A program made the translations under genes and the position numbers. Under the pieces are notes generated by a model. It searched no databases. It was not told where the DNA came from and was given only the letters and a program-made list of their open reading frames with translations. A DNA stretch of 64,000 bases from Adiantum capillus-veneris (Eukaryota > Streptophyta > Polypodiopsida > Polypodiales > Pteridaceae). Where the stretch lies: NCBI GenBank assembly GCA_014529385.2, contig CM043960.1:122005043-122069042 (forward strand), in the 5' to 3' direction. Shown here piece by piece: positions 21,517-34,178 of the stretch. Position 1 is the first letter of the stretch. Each line of letters starts with the position of its first letter.

Positions 21517-21958
21517 TACTCGAGTGCTCAACAATTGATTGCAGTAGAGCTTGCTTTCCCCACATTTTCAGCCATGAGCTCTTTCTACACACATTCCTCT
21601 CCCAACCACAATGTGGACTCTTGATTGGGGATGCTCATTTCCACAATTTTCAAGCCTCGAGAGTCACTTATTAGCTCCATACTCCCCGACCGGATATGTT
21701 TCTTTTGGTCTCATACTTGAGTGCTCAACTTTTGATTGAATTACAGCTTGCATCACACCCTACTTGAGTGCTTAACTTTTGATTGAATTAGAGCTTGCTT
21801 TCCCCACATTTTCAGCCATGAGCTCTCCCTACACACATTCCTCTCCCAACCACAATGTGGACTCTTGATTGGGATGCTCTTTTCCAGAATTCTCGATCGT
21901 CGAGAGTCACTCATTAGCTCCATACTCCCCACTGGATATGTTTCTTTTGGTCCCATAG
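21517..21958. repeat. Direct duplication, about 200 bp, period 244
   Basis: The segment from 21517 (tactcgagtgctcaac) through ttcttttggtctcata recurs from 21761 (tacttgagtgcttaac) through ttcttttggtcccata, with substitutions and small indels. Both contain the string ccccacattttcagccatg. Between them, part of the start is repeated a third time near 21717-21760. Confidence 0.85.
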
Positions 21959-22089
21959 GTCATATTTGATCTCGAAGAACAATTATGAAATCTACCTTGC
22001 AACAAATGCGTACTTGGGACTCCCAAATCTAAAGCGCCAATGCGAAAACAAGACCGGATATGCAGAAACACATGCAACAATTAGCCAAA

Positions 22090-22092
<3 letters not shown>

Positions 22093-22149
<57 letters not shown>
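22093..22149. repeat. (GA)n microsatellite
   Basis: An uninterrupted run of 57 bases of GA dinucleotides lies about 0.95 kb upstream of the H2A start codon. A role in GA-binding-factor regulation is conceivable but not shown. Confidence 0.95.
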
Positions 22150-22154
<5 letters not shown>

Positions 22155-22489
22155 CGATTCCTACTTGCACACTGTGTTTGCATGTGCGTGGGTGCTTTAG
22201 CATTGAGCGATAGAGTTTAAGGCCTACCATGAGCGTTCGTCATGCATGCCACTTATGTAGATTGGCCAAGCTTGTGAGGCGTGCCAACTGATAACACCTT
22301 CAATCCCAAATTTGCTTATAAGAAAACGATTGAGCGCTCACCATGTAGGGTGGGGCATGCAGTGCATGCACAACGTTAGGGTAAAGGGGCAAATAAAAAA
22401 CTACCCCCCTTTAGGAGGACTGCCGGGGCCAGCTTTTTTGTGCACTTTCGGACCCATTGTGAGACACAAATGGGTGAGAGTTGGGGTGG

Positions 22490-22650
22490 ACAATGTAGCC
22501 AACTTGCAATCGTGGCCATTAGATCTTGGGTTCAAACCTTGTTGGCACAATGGCTCTAAATGCCCCCCCATTCTGGTTTCCTATTTACACCCATTTTTTA
22601 TACACATAAAAAATATTGTGCGGGCGTTCTGTGCCTGTATAAATGCAACT
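22490..22650 (+). other. Possible SINE-like Pol III promoter remnant
   Basis: A good B-box-like sequence gggttcaaacc (22528-22538) follows a weak A-box-like gtagccaacttgc (22496-22508) by about 20 bases. The surrounding text is not a recognisable tRNA cloverleaf. It could be an old tRNA-derived SINE fragment or chance. The element at 25352-25683 has better boxes. Confidence 0.25.
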
Positions 22651-22989
22651 TGATTCCAGATTTTTGCTACTGGTAGAGACGATTTCGATCTTCATTTTGA
22701 GCATCTAAGCACTCGATTCTGTTTAGCGTGCTTTTCGGAGTGTGTGTTTCCTCTTAGGTGGCCTTAAGTTGGCCCCTTTACCCTATATCAACCTGAAGAA
22801 CATGTGAGAGGCCGTTGAGAAGAAAAGCAGTCGGATTCAAGTGTGAATGCATGATTTGGGAGTTTCAAATTTGAGTTGTTTTGCCGGGGTTATGATGCGT
22901 GAAGGTAGGCGGTCAGATCGGGTCGTTAAAAAGAGTTGAGATCGACGGCAGAAGAGGGGCAAGGCACGGATCGATGACGAGACAATCAA

Positions 22990-22999
22990 TATATAAAAA
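22990..22999 (+). promoter_or_regulatory. TATA box of the H2A gene
   Basis: TATATAAAAA lies about 100 bases upstream of the H2A ATG, the usual place for a plant TATA box with a 5' leader of about 70 bases. A cacggatc at 22965-22972 differs by one base from the plant histone octamer motif CGCGGATC. That is suggestive only. Confidence 0.6.
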
Positions 23000-23094
23000 G
23001 GAAGAGAGCAGCATTAGGGAGAGTAATAAGTGAATCGAGAGATAGAGAGCGCAAAGGTAGGAACAGAGCCTCCTGCCTCTCATTGATTCCAGCC

Positions 23095-23828
23095 ATGGAC
23101 TCCAAGGGTGCAGGCGGTAAAGGCGGCAGGGGCAAGCCCAAAAAGAAAGCTGTCTCCAAAACGGTCAAGGCAGGCCTCCAATTTCCTGTGGGTCGTCTCG
23201 CTCGCTATCTCAAGAAGGGCCGCTATGCTCAACGCATTGGATCTGGCGCTCCTGTATACCTTGCAGCTGTTCTCGAGTATCTTGCAGCTGAGGTATGTCT
23301 TTAAATTGCTGTTATAGGTCTGGTTCTTTAGAATGGCAGAGATGCGTGGGTGGATTTCATGCGTTTTTGAGTGTAGGTGCTGCTTACATGTGCAGAGGCT
23401 TGTGGTTTGGCAAATTCGTGTGATGTGGCTGTGTGTATTTGCGTGAGCAGGCTAGTAGTACTTTGGAAGCCAGGATGCAATTGATCTGAATGTGGAACTA
23501 GGAAAGGGATGGTTATGTGGTTCAAAGGATTTTCAAACTATGTGCTCTGTTCTGCATTTCTGACTCTGCTTCTTTTCTTCAGGTGCTTGAGCTAGCTGGT
23601 AATGCTGCCCGTGACAATAAGAAGAACAGGATAATTCCTCGCCATATTCAACTGGCAATCAGGAATGATGAAGAGCTCGGTAAATTGCTAAGTGGAGTTA
23701 CTATTGCGCATGGTGGAGTGTTACCAAATATTCATCAAGTGCTCTTACCTAAGAAGTCTGCAGAGAAGGCAGAGAAGAAAGAGAAAGCCCCTAAGGCTGC
23801 TAAGTCTCCTGCCAAGGAGTCAAAGTGA
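23095..23828 (+). CDS. Histone H2A, one intron (exons 23095-23292 and 23583-23828)
   Basis: The gene encodes 147 residues of core histone H2A, which pairs with H2B in the nucleosome. Exon 1 (66 codons) gives a Gly/Lys-rich N-tail and the fold start [31 protein letters not shown] 290-bp phase-0 intron with GT (gtatgt) and AG (ttcttcag) borders follows. Exon 2 gives [46 protein letters not shown], then a Lys/Glu/Ala tail ending KSPAKESK. The start ATG is preceded by ccagcc and is the only one giving a full N-tail. There is no SQ[E/D]-phi end (not H2A.X) and no H2A.Z signature. The docking segment and the long tail with one SP motif resemble the H2A.W-type plant proteins, though a true KSPKK is absent. 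It is intact and likely functional. Confidence 0.96.
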
Positions 23829-25132
23829 TTTTCTCTATCACTTTGTTCTAGGGGGGGTTTTGTATATACTTAGCTTTAACAAGGCAGCATTGTGCATCCA
23901 CCCTTCTTTCTTTGATTGAGGTTAACATTTCAAATGCTATTTAAGATTTCATACGATGATCTTGAGTGAATAAGCTGTTGGGTGTGCCCTTATTGTCTAT
24001 ATTTGTTCGATTACCAAACTCGTTATGTTAGCTTATTCTGTAGTTACATAAGTGGACAGCCTTGATTCTAATTGAAATTGATGCTAGGTTGGATAGTCTC
24101 ATGATATCATGGTGTCAATAAATTGACACTATAAATTGACACTAATTGACACTTTAAGCATAAATGTCCTTGGTAGAGGTCAATGCTCCTTAATTGAATT
24201 ATTTATCAGACATTTGTTGGTGTTAAAATTGCTTGGTTTGATTTGTCAACACAACTTCATTGGTATGTATGTATTGATTGCAAACACACTTCATTGGTCT
24301 ATAACTTCGCCTCTGTCAAGTTTAGCCCCTTCTTTAGCACCGGCCATAACCATGCAACTAATGCGAGTGGTAGGCAGTATGTGGTAGAGCTCACCTACCA
24401 TGACATCTCTCAGGAAGGATATTGGGTAGTTCTGTGCTTGTTCTCTGTGGTTTGGCAAGGGTGCATCAGAAACTGCCCTTTAAATCTATGCATGCCACAT
24501 AGCAGGGGGGTGTTGGAGTATTGAATATGGCTGTGGGGGTGATGCTGTGAACAGTGGCTGTTGCCTCCTTGCATTCTCTGCATCAGGTGTCACCTGGGTT
24601 GGCTCCATGTCGATAACAACTTAAGTGTAACCTGCCCAGCTGCCAGGGTTGAAGGGAAGGAACAAATCAAGGTGTCGTAGAGGTACTCACCACATGCTAT
24701 GAGGGGGTGTGGGTGTGTAATAGGGGTTGTCATAGCTTGACGATGTGCTTTTACTAGGTGTAGGCAGAGGGGAGGGGTTTGTAGGTGTGGTCATTGACAA
24801 AGGAAAGCAAATCCGTGATGAGCTTTTGAGGGATGTTCTTACGGATGTTTTTTGATCTTGAGAAGCAAATGGCCTTGATTAGTTGTGCAAAACCTTCACA
24901 TGAGGTTACAATTCATGACGACATTGCTAGTTAGGGATCTCTTTGCAATGCACTGATTGAAACTGATTGAAGGATATGCTCATTAGGAAGAGGATGGTAT
25001 TTAGGGGCTTTCTTTATTTGCCATGAGATTTTGGAGGTGATTAACATGACATAGATGTGTACACCATTCATACAAGAATACAAGAATGGTGGGCGTGAGA
25101 GATGTAAGAGTGGTTAGAAGATCCATATTTCT

Positions 25133-25164
<32 letters not shown>

Positions 25165-25351
25165 CAATTTCTTGTAGTTGAAAAAGTGCCTTGCAATGTA
25201 AATGGAGCTATTGAGGAGAGTAGTGGTAAGATGGTGGGAGGGGGTGTTGACTCCCATGATATCCATCCTCAACTACATTGACCAAGGCTTGATGATTTTT
25301 ACCTTGCAAGATTGTTGAATTTGCTTTACATCTACTTAAGCACCATAAGGT
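23829..25351. other. H2A 3' region and gene-free DNA
   Basis: The first 150 bases are probably the H2A 3' untranslated region (gtgaataagc near 23964 could serve as a poly(A) signal). A triple repeat of aaattgacact lies at 24119-24155. An A26 run at 25139-25164 may be the tail of an old retroposed sequence. I recognise no further gene. The short frames at 24136-24524 have no motif. Confidence 0.55.
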
Positions 25352-25683
25352 TAGTGTCACATTGGGACGGGTGTTCCTCACTTTTTGTAGGGTGTTGCTC
25401 GTTGTCGTCACATTGGAGCTTCTCCAAAAACATGCATATAGGCAGTAGTGAATTTGCCTTGGCCAAGTGGTATGACCATTGGTTTTCTTGTTGCTTGCTA
25501 GAGTTCAAACCCAATGTAGTGAGCTTGTGCCATAGCTTTTAGTAGATTTCCCATGTTGAAAGTTGGTTGAGGTTGGAAGGCCACCCCTTTGGCAAACCCT
25601 AGTGGCCATCTTTCGCTTTTTGGAGCACCAATGAGAGTGCCAATTTAGCACGGCCATCCCTCCCCTGTCCCAGTGTGACACTA
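25352..25683. mobile_element. Small inverted-repeat element with Pol III-like boxes
   Basis: The ends tagtgtcacattgggacgg (25352-25370) and ctgtcccagtgtgacacta (25665-25683) are inverted repeats matching at 17 of 19 positions. The element is 332 bp and non-coding. Inside, an A-box-like tggccaagtgg (25460-25470) and a B-box-like gagttcaaaccc (25501-25512) are spaced as in a tRNA-type promoter. cttaag occurs just outside both ends (25335-25340, 25685-25690). It could be a MITE carrying a tRNA-like core or a SINE flanked by chance repeats. I favour a mobile element with moderate confidence. Confidence 0.5.
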
Positions 25684-25699
25684 GCTTAAGTGATCATGC

Positions 25700-28600
25700 T
25701 TTAGAGCACAATAAAATATTTGGTAAATAAATGATGGGACAACTTCAAGATTTTATATTAAAGGTCTAGAAATTCAACTTAGAGAAAGTTAGGTACCTTG
25801 CCATCGCTTACAAGCTTATTTATTGTTACATCTATCTTAGTTAAATAGGTTTTAGTATAATATTAAGTTAATATGGCTTGATAGTTTGAGGGTTCAGATC
25901 TAGAACTTGAAAGTTGTAACTACTCATCTTCATGGGAAGAGGAGTAACTTATGAGAACCAAACATGGTGAGTAAAAAAGAAAGGGAAGCATTGAGAAGAG
26001 AAACAAAAGCATTGGGAAGGGATGGTTTTGTTGAAGTTTGTAAGTGTTGAGAATAAATTAAGCAAGAAGAGGCTTGAGCATTGGCGTTAATTGAGAAGAG
26101 AAGGATTGTGGATAATATTCAAGCATTGAAGCACTCGTGACCTAAGAACTTTCAAAATGTTGAATGAAAAGGGGTTTCCATTACATGTAGGAACCATTTG
26201 GTGATATACAAGAGTTGGTGATGTGTTGAAAACAGAATATACCATTCTAAAAATCTAATTGAGGAGTGTAAAGTGATGAATTTTTTATTTTTGAAGGTGA
26301 AGCTAAAGTTCAAGCTTGATCAACCTAAATTGCATTGGTGAAGATCTAAGGAGTCAAAATTGACCCAAGTAAGCCACATTTTACTCTTTTTGCAAGCAAT
26401 TACTTGAATTATTGATTGTAGAAATCTTAGAGCATGTATAAGTAACTATGTGTTAGGGTAGGAGTGGATCTAAGTATTGTATCCTATGCTCTCCACTTCA
26501 AATTTGCATATAGTCTCTCTTTACTATTTTGTATTAAATGTGAAGGCTAATATTGTTATTTGATTCTTAATCTTAAAATGGGTAAGAAGAAAAAGTGCTC
26601 TTTGTTAAAAGCATGGGCATTATGTAGAGTGATGCTACATGTGCATGCTTTGTCGAAAGGAGGATGTTTGTGTCAAGTATCACATGCCAAAGTAGTCTAG
26701 GGAGTTGTATCGGATTGTATGCAATCTTTTTAGGATACATTATATCATCAAGACATGTGATGCTCAAGAGGATCTAGATTGTTTTTTTGATTTGGATGAT
26801 GCACACAAGTGGTATAGTCGTTGTGTCGGTAACAAGGGGAAGTCATGCTCTATGGCTTGATGAATATCAAGGTTGCAAGAAGCGTGTGAATATATTTTAT
26901 AGTATGAAGATGAGTTTGATGAATATCTCAATAATGATGATTCTCAATGGTGTTTTCAACATGTTATTGCTTCCAACATAAAACATCATTAAGTTGTCAA
27001 TTTTTAGGTACTAATAGGTTTTCAGACACCTATAGTTTCAAAACTTGAGATTTCAAAGCTTAAACCTGATTTTTTAGCATCTAAAGCTTTTTAACTTGAT
27101 TTTGATGTTTTTGAAGTTGGTTCAAGAAGGATATATTGTTCAAAGCAAGGGAGGAGTGGAAAAGATGATGGAGGAAGGAGGTCAAGAGTAGCTCATGAGC
27201 CAAAGGATCGAAGAGGATCGTCAGCTATTCCCAAACTTCACATCAAAGACACTCATCTCTTTGTAGGAAGAGAAGGCAAAACTTACCCAAAAATAGAATT
27301 GGTGATTGATAGAAGAGAATGCAAGTGGGGGTGAGCCACATAAGCCACCAATATCCCATACAAACTCATATAGCAACATTGGACATCAATCTTGAAGATG
27401 TTGAAATTCGAGAAAATATTAGATTACACTCTAATGAAGTGCAAGAGATGAAGTTAGATAAAAACATAATGTGTGCTAATGATGAGGATGATATGACGAA
27501 TTAGTTTTTGATGTATCTTAATGAGGAGCGTTCCACAAGTGACAATTTGAAAGGTGTTTCTGTTGATGGAGAAGTGTTTTTGGAGTCTTAAAAATTGAAA
27601 ATCAATTTTGAAGAGTGGATATAAGTTATTCAAGTTGTGAAGACAAGGATCTTGAATTTCAAGTTTCTAAATTGAAAGTTTTGATATCAAAGGTCCTTGA
27701 TTTACTGAGTTCCACAATGTAGGTCTCTGATATGAGAATACTGTTTAAAGAAGTTATGTATTTGAATTTGTTGAATTTCAAAGTCTTGTTGTTCCTCAAG
27801 TGGAGATGATCAACAATCTCTCATTAGAATTAGACAATGAGAGGCATTCAAGTATGGTCGCAACAAATGAAGCAGTTTTCAAAATCAATCAACTTCAAGA
27901 AGAGAAGATATCATTGATGGTGAAGTTTTCTCAGGTTCAAGTTGAACCCGATTTGCACATTTGTTATTGTTGTGAAGGTAATAATACTCTTAAGCAAGTT
28001 GTTTCGGACAAAGAAAATCAAATTGAGGATTTGAATCTTGAACTTACTTTTATCGTGAATGTGGAGTCTTCTTCAAACTTTGATGTTATAAAAGGTGTCT
28101 TGAATGATGACGTTGTCGTGAGTGATCTTTATGATGCTGGTGCTTTTGCGAATTAGAATTGCATCTTTTTTTAAGGAAGTTCAATTTCTTGATGATATTC
28201 TTGATAATTTATACCAAGTTCCTAATGTTAATGGTTTTGCAAACGTTGAGAAGATTGTTTTGACCGATAATGATGTAAGTCTTGTGCGAGTTCTTGATGA
28301 TAATCAAGTGGTTTTTTTCTGAAGATGCTTCTATGTGACTTTGCGGATGAAGGGGATATGAATTATCTCATTATCTCTCAATGGTTCTATTTGTTCATGT
28401 TGAACGACATTGATGATGAATTTGTAGATTTTATCTCTTTTCTATGTGGGAAGATGGCCTATACATACTTTATGCAATAAGCGAAGAAGTGAAAGGGAAT
28501 TCAAGGAACACAAGTTAAAAGTTTTCAGGTTCAGTCACTTGAAGTCTATTCAATCCAGTGTTTTTATATTGGTCGAGTGCAGTTATATAATCTCTATGAG

Positions 28601-30240
28601 GAGTAGTCGTCTAGAGATTTTCAAGTGAAAATAGAAAGGGAAGCAATTCACTTCGAAGTTAATAATGGTTTTTTTAATGTTCTTACATCCACAAGTGCAA
28701 TTTTGTTGGGAATTTTTTCGATTTTGTGATGCAAAGTAACTTTGCTAACCAATTTGAAGTTAAGTTTTGCAGATTAGAGGCAAAGATGTTTCAAATCAGC
28801 AATCGGGTGTTTTTTCTTGAAAGCCAAGTTGTGCAACCTGAAGTAGAAAAAGCTGACGTGAAGTTCTTGAGAGTGTTAATGGAGGGTGATAAGTTTGGAA
28901 ATGAACCTAGAACTATATTAGTTTCAAGGAGATATCAGTGATTGGAGTGTTTTGCAGCAAAAAAGGGGATTTATTTATGTCTTTGAGGGGGAATATGAGC
29001 AAGCCATCTTGGTGGTGTTTTTTATGTATGAAGGAGAGTCCAATTGGTAATTTTTATGCCTTGAATTAAATCAATTTGATGAAGAAGCATATCAGTTTAG
29101 GTGTTTCTTGAATCAAGATTTTTAGGAAAATCAATTATTTGGACATACTGAGTTTAAATTAGGTCTCCAAGTGTTTCATTTACATGAAAAGATATGGAGA
29201 TTTTCAAGAGGAAGTGTCTAATGGTTGCAAAGTTTGCATCCTATCCTAAATGTTTCTTCAATATTTTTGAGAAATCTGAATGTGAACATGAACCTGAACC
29301 TGAACCTAAACCTAAACCTGAAATGGAAGTTGAATTTGTACTTAAGTATCTGAATCTGCAAATGGAGATGAAGACCTGACATTAGTTGAAGAAGAGGAGA
29401 ATTTTGTGATTTGTAAAAGGGATTTGAAGTGAGATGCCAGAAGCAAAGACCAATTTGGTTCTTTTTTCCCTAAAATGAGTCAAGAAGATCACGGAAAGGT
29501 TTTTTTTGAGAGAGTGGAGTCCATAGTTGATTCTAATCTTCTTTCACAAGTGTTGAAGATTTTGAAGAAGCAATGTTTGATGGTTTGCAAGGTGTTTTTC
29601 ATATTTAATAATTCATAACTCATTTTGAATAGAAATCTGATTTATGTGAAATATTATTTGTTGCAAATTGGTGGTTAACGCTGATTGTGGGGATGGTTTT
29701 GAAGTATGTGATGAGGGTTATTGAGCTTAATGTTTCACAGATGAAGCTTAACCTTACATGAATTTTTCAGATTTCTTGAATTTTGATCTTGAAAACGATA
29801 TTTTGCAGATGGGAGATGTTGATTTTGATGATTCAATATCATTAGGAGAACTTTGGACTCACTTTTGGGTCTTGTAAGAAGTTCCACCTCATCTTATAGA
29901 GAGAAAATGTTAAATAGTACAATTTAGGTGATGTTTTTTTGCACCAACAAAAAGCCAAAATGACATTCACTGTTAGGTATCCACCGTCTTCTTTTTTTGT
30001 CCTTCGTTCTCTTGTCAGGAATCTAACTAACCGTATGACTAATGATTTGAAACACTAATTTACAACCATTCACTCCAAAAACATAATCTACAGGAACTCT
30101 ATCAACTCTAAACATGGGACTACAGTGATTCCATATGCGAGCTTACAAGCCTTCGCTCCTAAAACTTGAGATATTTTGTCAGACATAGTGTTTGTCTCTC
30201 TATCAACTCTAGGATGGATAACACTTTAAAAAAAAAATGA
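25700..30240. other. AT-rich region with decayed reading frames
   Basis: No intact gene is visible. Frames at 27319-27504, 27800-28156, 28122-28322, 28726-28941 and 29194-29379 on the + strand have Lys/Glu/Asn-rich, coiled-coil-like content, with stops every 60-120 codons. This fits the remains of a long gene or transposon frame. An EPEPEPKPKPE-like run sits at about 29290-29320. A phrase near 25895-25950 (cttgaaagttgtaact ... gggaagagga) recurs near 39720-39770, so at least part of this DNA is a dispersed repeat. I cannot name the source. Confidence 0.45.
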
Positions 30241-30250
30241 AAACACCAAT

Positions 30251-31530
30251 TTGAATTTGCAATCCTCAACCTCTTCATCTTCAACACTTACCCAAAGAAA
30301 GAACACACATTATCTTCACGTTGATGTATTGCAAGAATATGCACCATTGCAGAAACGTAGGAGGGAGTCTTTCTTATTTCAATGGGAGAAGAACTTAGAA
30401 GGACAAACAAAGAACATCATTTGGATTTGTGGATCGATGGGTCTATTTACCCAAAGGATCCTGCAACAAATGCGCCACCTCCCTTTGATAATGTCACTAC
30501 CCTTTTATATTTCATAGGTGATAGCAAGGATGGGCTATTGGGATACACTAAACATTTGGAAATGCAAGGATTGAATGCAAAAAAGCAAAGAGCCCTCTTG
30601 GCGATGGAGAATATGCAGCTGAAGAAACTTAATGAAGCATGCATCCGAAGATTTCATTGAACAAAGAGACAATCCAAAGCCTTGAGAAGAAGATTACAAG
30701 TTTGCGTATGAAAGACACCGTGCATGGGAGTTGGAAAATAAAACGAGATCTATGCAACATAGAGAATATGAAGATTGGTAGTGACGGCCTGAAAAACGAA
30801 TATGGGCTTTAAGGTAATTCGAAGTTTTTTTCTGCTTTTGTATCATATATATGCTTTACACTTTCTTATTACCAATCATGACACATGGTGCTTTCTTTGT
30901 AGGTCTTTGCTACATCCAAACTCGAACGAAGTAGGTTCATCTAGTTCCAAAACAAGCAGTTGAAGAGATGATAACAGAAAAAAATTGATAAATTGAAAGG
31001 GAGGCTCCTTACCTCGGGAGGCTCCTTACCTCCTTCATGGAGGAGAATCAGTTGGAACCAATGGAAGTGCAAGCAATACTTGATGAGAGTGGCATCTTGC
31101 AGATGGGATAATGACACTTTTATTCAACTAAAAAGTCCCAAAATAAATTACAAAGAGGATCATTGCTGCCAAAGCCATCACATGTAAAGGTTGCACGTCG
31201 GCACGTAAACGATGAGGTGTTTGAGAAACTTGGATCACCATTTCATATTGAAGCAACATTCATAGGCAAGGGAGAAGAGAGGTACTGTATAACGAGCATA
31301 AAAACCTCTGTTGATCTTGAAGCATTGCAAAGGTATGCAGTTCACTTCTTTGATATGAGTCGAGAAGAGTGTAATGGGGTTCTCAAGTTTCCTTTGAAGC
31401 TCGATGAGTGCGCAGTCCTATAGAATAGGAAGCTAGAGAGAGTCACTATTACCCTCATGAACAGAGCTTTGGATCCATCAATAACCAAAGAGGGCCCATG
31501 ATACTTCAGCATGCAGTCTGGAAACAATAT
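30251..31530 (+). pseudogene. Unidentified decayed coding region
   Basis: Several + strand frames follow one another: 30251-30517, 30382-30660 and 31163-31423. The 30382 frame is acidic/basic mixed (DLWIDGSIYPKDP). The 31163 frame starts MLPKPSHVKVARRHVNDE and continues past a stop at 31421-31423 with a helical-looking segment. They look like pieces of one or more proteins broken by frameshifts, but I recognise no family. A small duplication (aggctccttacct twice, 31003-31030) lies between them. Confidence 0.25.
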
Positions 31531-33440
31531 TCTGATATTAGAATCATTTGAGATATACTTAGGTCAATCTATAATAACAAAAATATTGCACGTATGGTTC
31601 TTGGCTTTATGTTCCTTTTTTACATACAGGTTGATAAGAGTGATTTTGAAATCCTCCATTCGGTTTTTAGTCAAACCTAGATTCCTTCTATCATCAGCGA
31701 ACAAAGAAACGGAGGTGTGCTTTCAGTGGAAGGATTTGGTGACTACCAAGTCAAATGGCACATGGCAGGCGACTTAAAGATTCTTAAGTACATGTACACC
31801 ATAACACATGGTGCAACTGTGGCAAATCCATGTTTATACTACATGGTTGATGCACAATCTCTAGAGAGTGCGTAATGGAATAGAGCTCCCAACAGACATC
31901 TTCAAGATAAATCTTTTCAGCAAGTGCTTGATATACCTATGTGTAGAGTTTACATTTGTACACTCCATGCACTCTTCAGAATAATTGAAAAGGTGGTTCA
32001 TTTGTACATATGTTTTGCATGGACCTTAAAGCCAGTAAGTGAGTCAAAAAGAGTCATCAAGCATTAGAGAAAGTGCTCTCAAACAATGGTTTGCATGGAG
32101 GCAATGTCAAAATCAAAGAGAACTCTAAGATTTCTCAAGGTACCAAGGAAAGCATCCATAGGCAGCGTGAAGGCCAAAAAATTTCTTGGGTTTAGCCTCA
32201 AAAGAGTCTGAATAGAGAGGAGAAGAGACACCTGTTCAACAAACAAAAATAGTTACATAGAGTGGTTAAAGACAATGCTGATGGTGGGGCAATCCAAAAT
32301 CACAAGGCAAACGTGTGGAAATCACTTGATAAAATTTTCCACTACATTGAGCAGCATTCGTGGGACGAAAGTAAGCTCACATAATTTCAAGCAGCCTTGC
32401 TGGATTGGAAGAAGGCATACCTAGCAAGGTGGGGTGGGCAACATATCACTTTACATGGTGAGTTACCATGTTCCATAAACAAACAACATATGCTCCATAA
32501 ATCTCTACTCTGCTCACCATTTTGATTTATTCCAATGTAGCACATACTGTTCAACCATGGTTCATATTTTGCCAAGAAATATGGCTCATTGTTAATATGG
32601 TCCACACAAGGCATGGAAAAGACCCACTACATGGCAAGAACATGTTACTTTAAGCACATAGATATGGGGAGGAAAAGATAGAGCCAATAGCCTATTAGAG
32701 TTACACCAATGAACTTATAGACAACTTATACATAGAGAAAGGTAGAATGAGCTTCTTAAGAGCTCAAACATTACACGTTCTTTACAACTCATCCACAAAG
32801 AGAAGCAGCAAAGGGCTTGGGGAAAGTCAAATGTAGGGGCGCAATGCGAGGTGGCGATAGTCACAAGTCTAGAGCAGGAGAAGATGGGCATGATCCCGTC
32901 GTTTTTATTCTCTTTGTTGCACCCCCTTCTTCCTCACTATGTACCTCTTTGACGTGCACGCCCCTAGTTGAACTCTTTCCTCTGTTGATGGTAGCATTCC
33001 TTCTAACCCTTAAAAATAGCCTGTTGTTGTATTGATTTAGGCTCTTTGGGTCTTCGATTCCTGCCGACAAGAGTGTTTAGTACCCATATTCGATGCCAAA
33101 CACACGTAAAGCAAACTATTTATTTATCAAGAATATCCTTTCTGCATTCAGTGGCACGGGGTACCCACCACACAATCTTGTAATAACTTGCATTGCAAAC
33201 AAAGGAAACTTTGCATTGTGCTCGGAGTATTCCTTGTGGTATATTATGATCTACAAAACAATATTAAAACATTCATGGGTTATCATTGAGATGCAAACAA
33301 TAGAGTCAAGTACGTAAATTGTTTCTACAAAGCTTTTTGTGGTTAAAACACCCGATGTAGTGAGACAATGCTGCATCCTTGCCTTGAGCCTCCTGCTCTT
33401 CGAAGGAAACTATAGTCATACACAAGCACCTGTCAACAAG
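31531..33440. other. Gene-free region
   Basis: Short open frames such as 32817-33035 (+), 32861-33070 (-) and 32387-32614 (-) have no motif and overlap on opposite strands. I see no repeats of note. Confidence 0.45.
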
Positions 33441-33450
33441 CAGATTGATC

Positions 33451-33919
33451 TCAATATTGCATCATTGAGACATGGGCAAAACCATTTGCATGCCTAAAAG
33501 AATTTACCAACTGATTCTTGTCCATTTCCAACATGAACCTTCCCCACAAGTGAATTGAGTGGCTAATCACCAGCTGGGCCAGGGGTGCCACATGGATGCC
33601 CATGTTATCCAAACCAAGTTGTCTCATGGTTGATTGGAACTGCTCCTTTGTTGGCAATTCGGCTTCTCTTGACTTTGCTTTGTTGAATATATCTTTGATC
33701 AGTTGACCCCTGAAGTGAATTGTGTGTCGTGGACAAATGTGTCAACAAGGAGATGTTTGTCCACTCTATCCTCCACAAATCCATGTTTGTCTCACAAAAA
33801 TTTGCGATTGCAGCTGGGCAATAATCCTCTTGTATATTTAGCTCATTCATAATATCATTGAGGAGAATGTAGTGAATGTTATTTTCCATAGCAAAACTGG
33901 GAGCACAATTTAGAGGCAA
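33451..33919 (-). pseudogene. Unidentified protein fragment with one frameshift
   Basis: On the reverse strand, 33919-33605 gives 104 codons (ENNIHYILLNDIMNEL, NFCETNMDLWRIEW), and 33657-33451 gives 68 codons in another frame (TMRQLGLDNMGIHVAP, FMLEMDKNQLVNSF). The overlap contains a run that could hold a one-base indel, so both are likely parts of one helical protein. No known domain is recognised. It may be connected with the frame at 34179-34523. Confidence 0.3.
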
Positions 33920-34178
33920 AGACCCTTCTTCATTTGGGCTTTCTTGCTTGCTTCCTAGTGCTGCATTTGCAAGAGAAGCAAGAGTTAAACCTGCATCAAA
34001 ATGTCTCCTTTAACACCTCTACCCGCTCTTCTTCTGGATCAAACTGTAACTCCACGTCCTCTATCTCTTCCGTTGGCACCAATGGATAACTACCAGAATT
34101 TGACGATCAGAAAGTCTCTGACTCACCACCCGTCAACAGGTACAAGTAACACACAAACCCGTGGTTGAATTCCACTAA

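Larger units (their letters stand above)
20861..22480. other. Gene-free region
   Basis: I see no recognisable gene. The short frames at 21369-21674 and 21424-21624 lie in the duplicated segment and have no motif. Structured parts are listed separately (duplication at 21517-21958, GA tract at 22093-22149). A GTGTGCGCGCGCGC alternating stretch lies near 20881-20896. Confidence 0.6.

Noticed and set aside
22093..22149. Reverse-strand reading frames of Leu-Ser repeats over GA tracts (also at 35590-35663, 35864-35934 and within the LTRs)
   Set aside because: They are the trivial translation of a dinucleotide microsatellite and have no flanking coding signal.
25460..25512. A tRNA gene
   Set aside because: A- and B-box-like strings are present but the sequence cannot be folded by eye into acceptor and anticodon stems. 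A SINE-like or MITE-embedded remnant is more likely.
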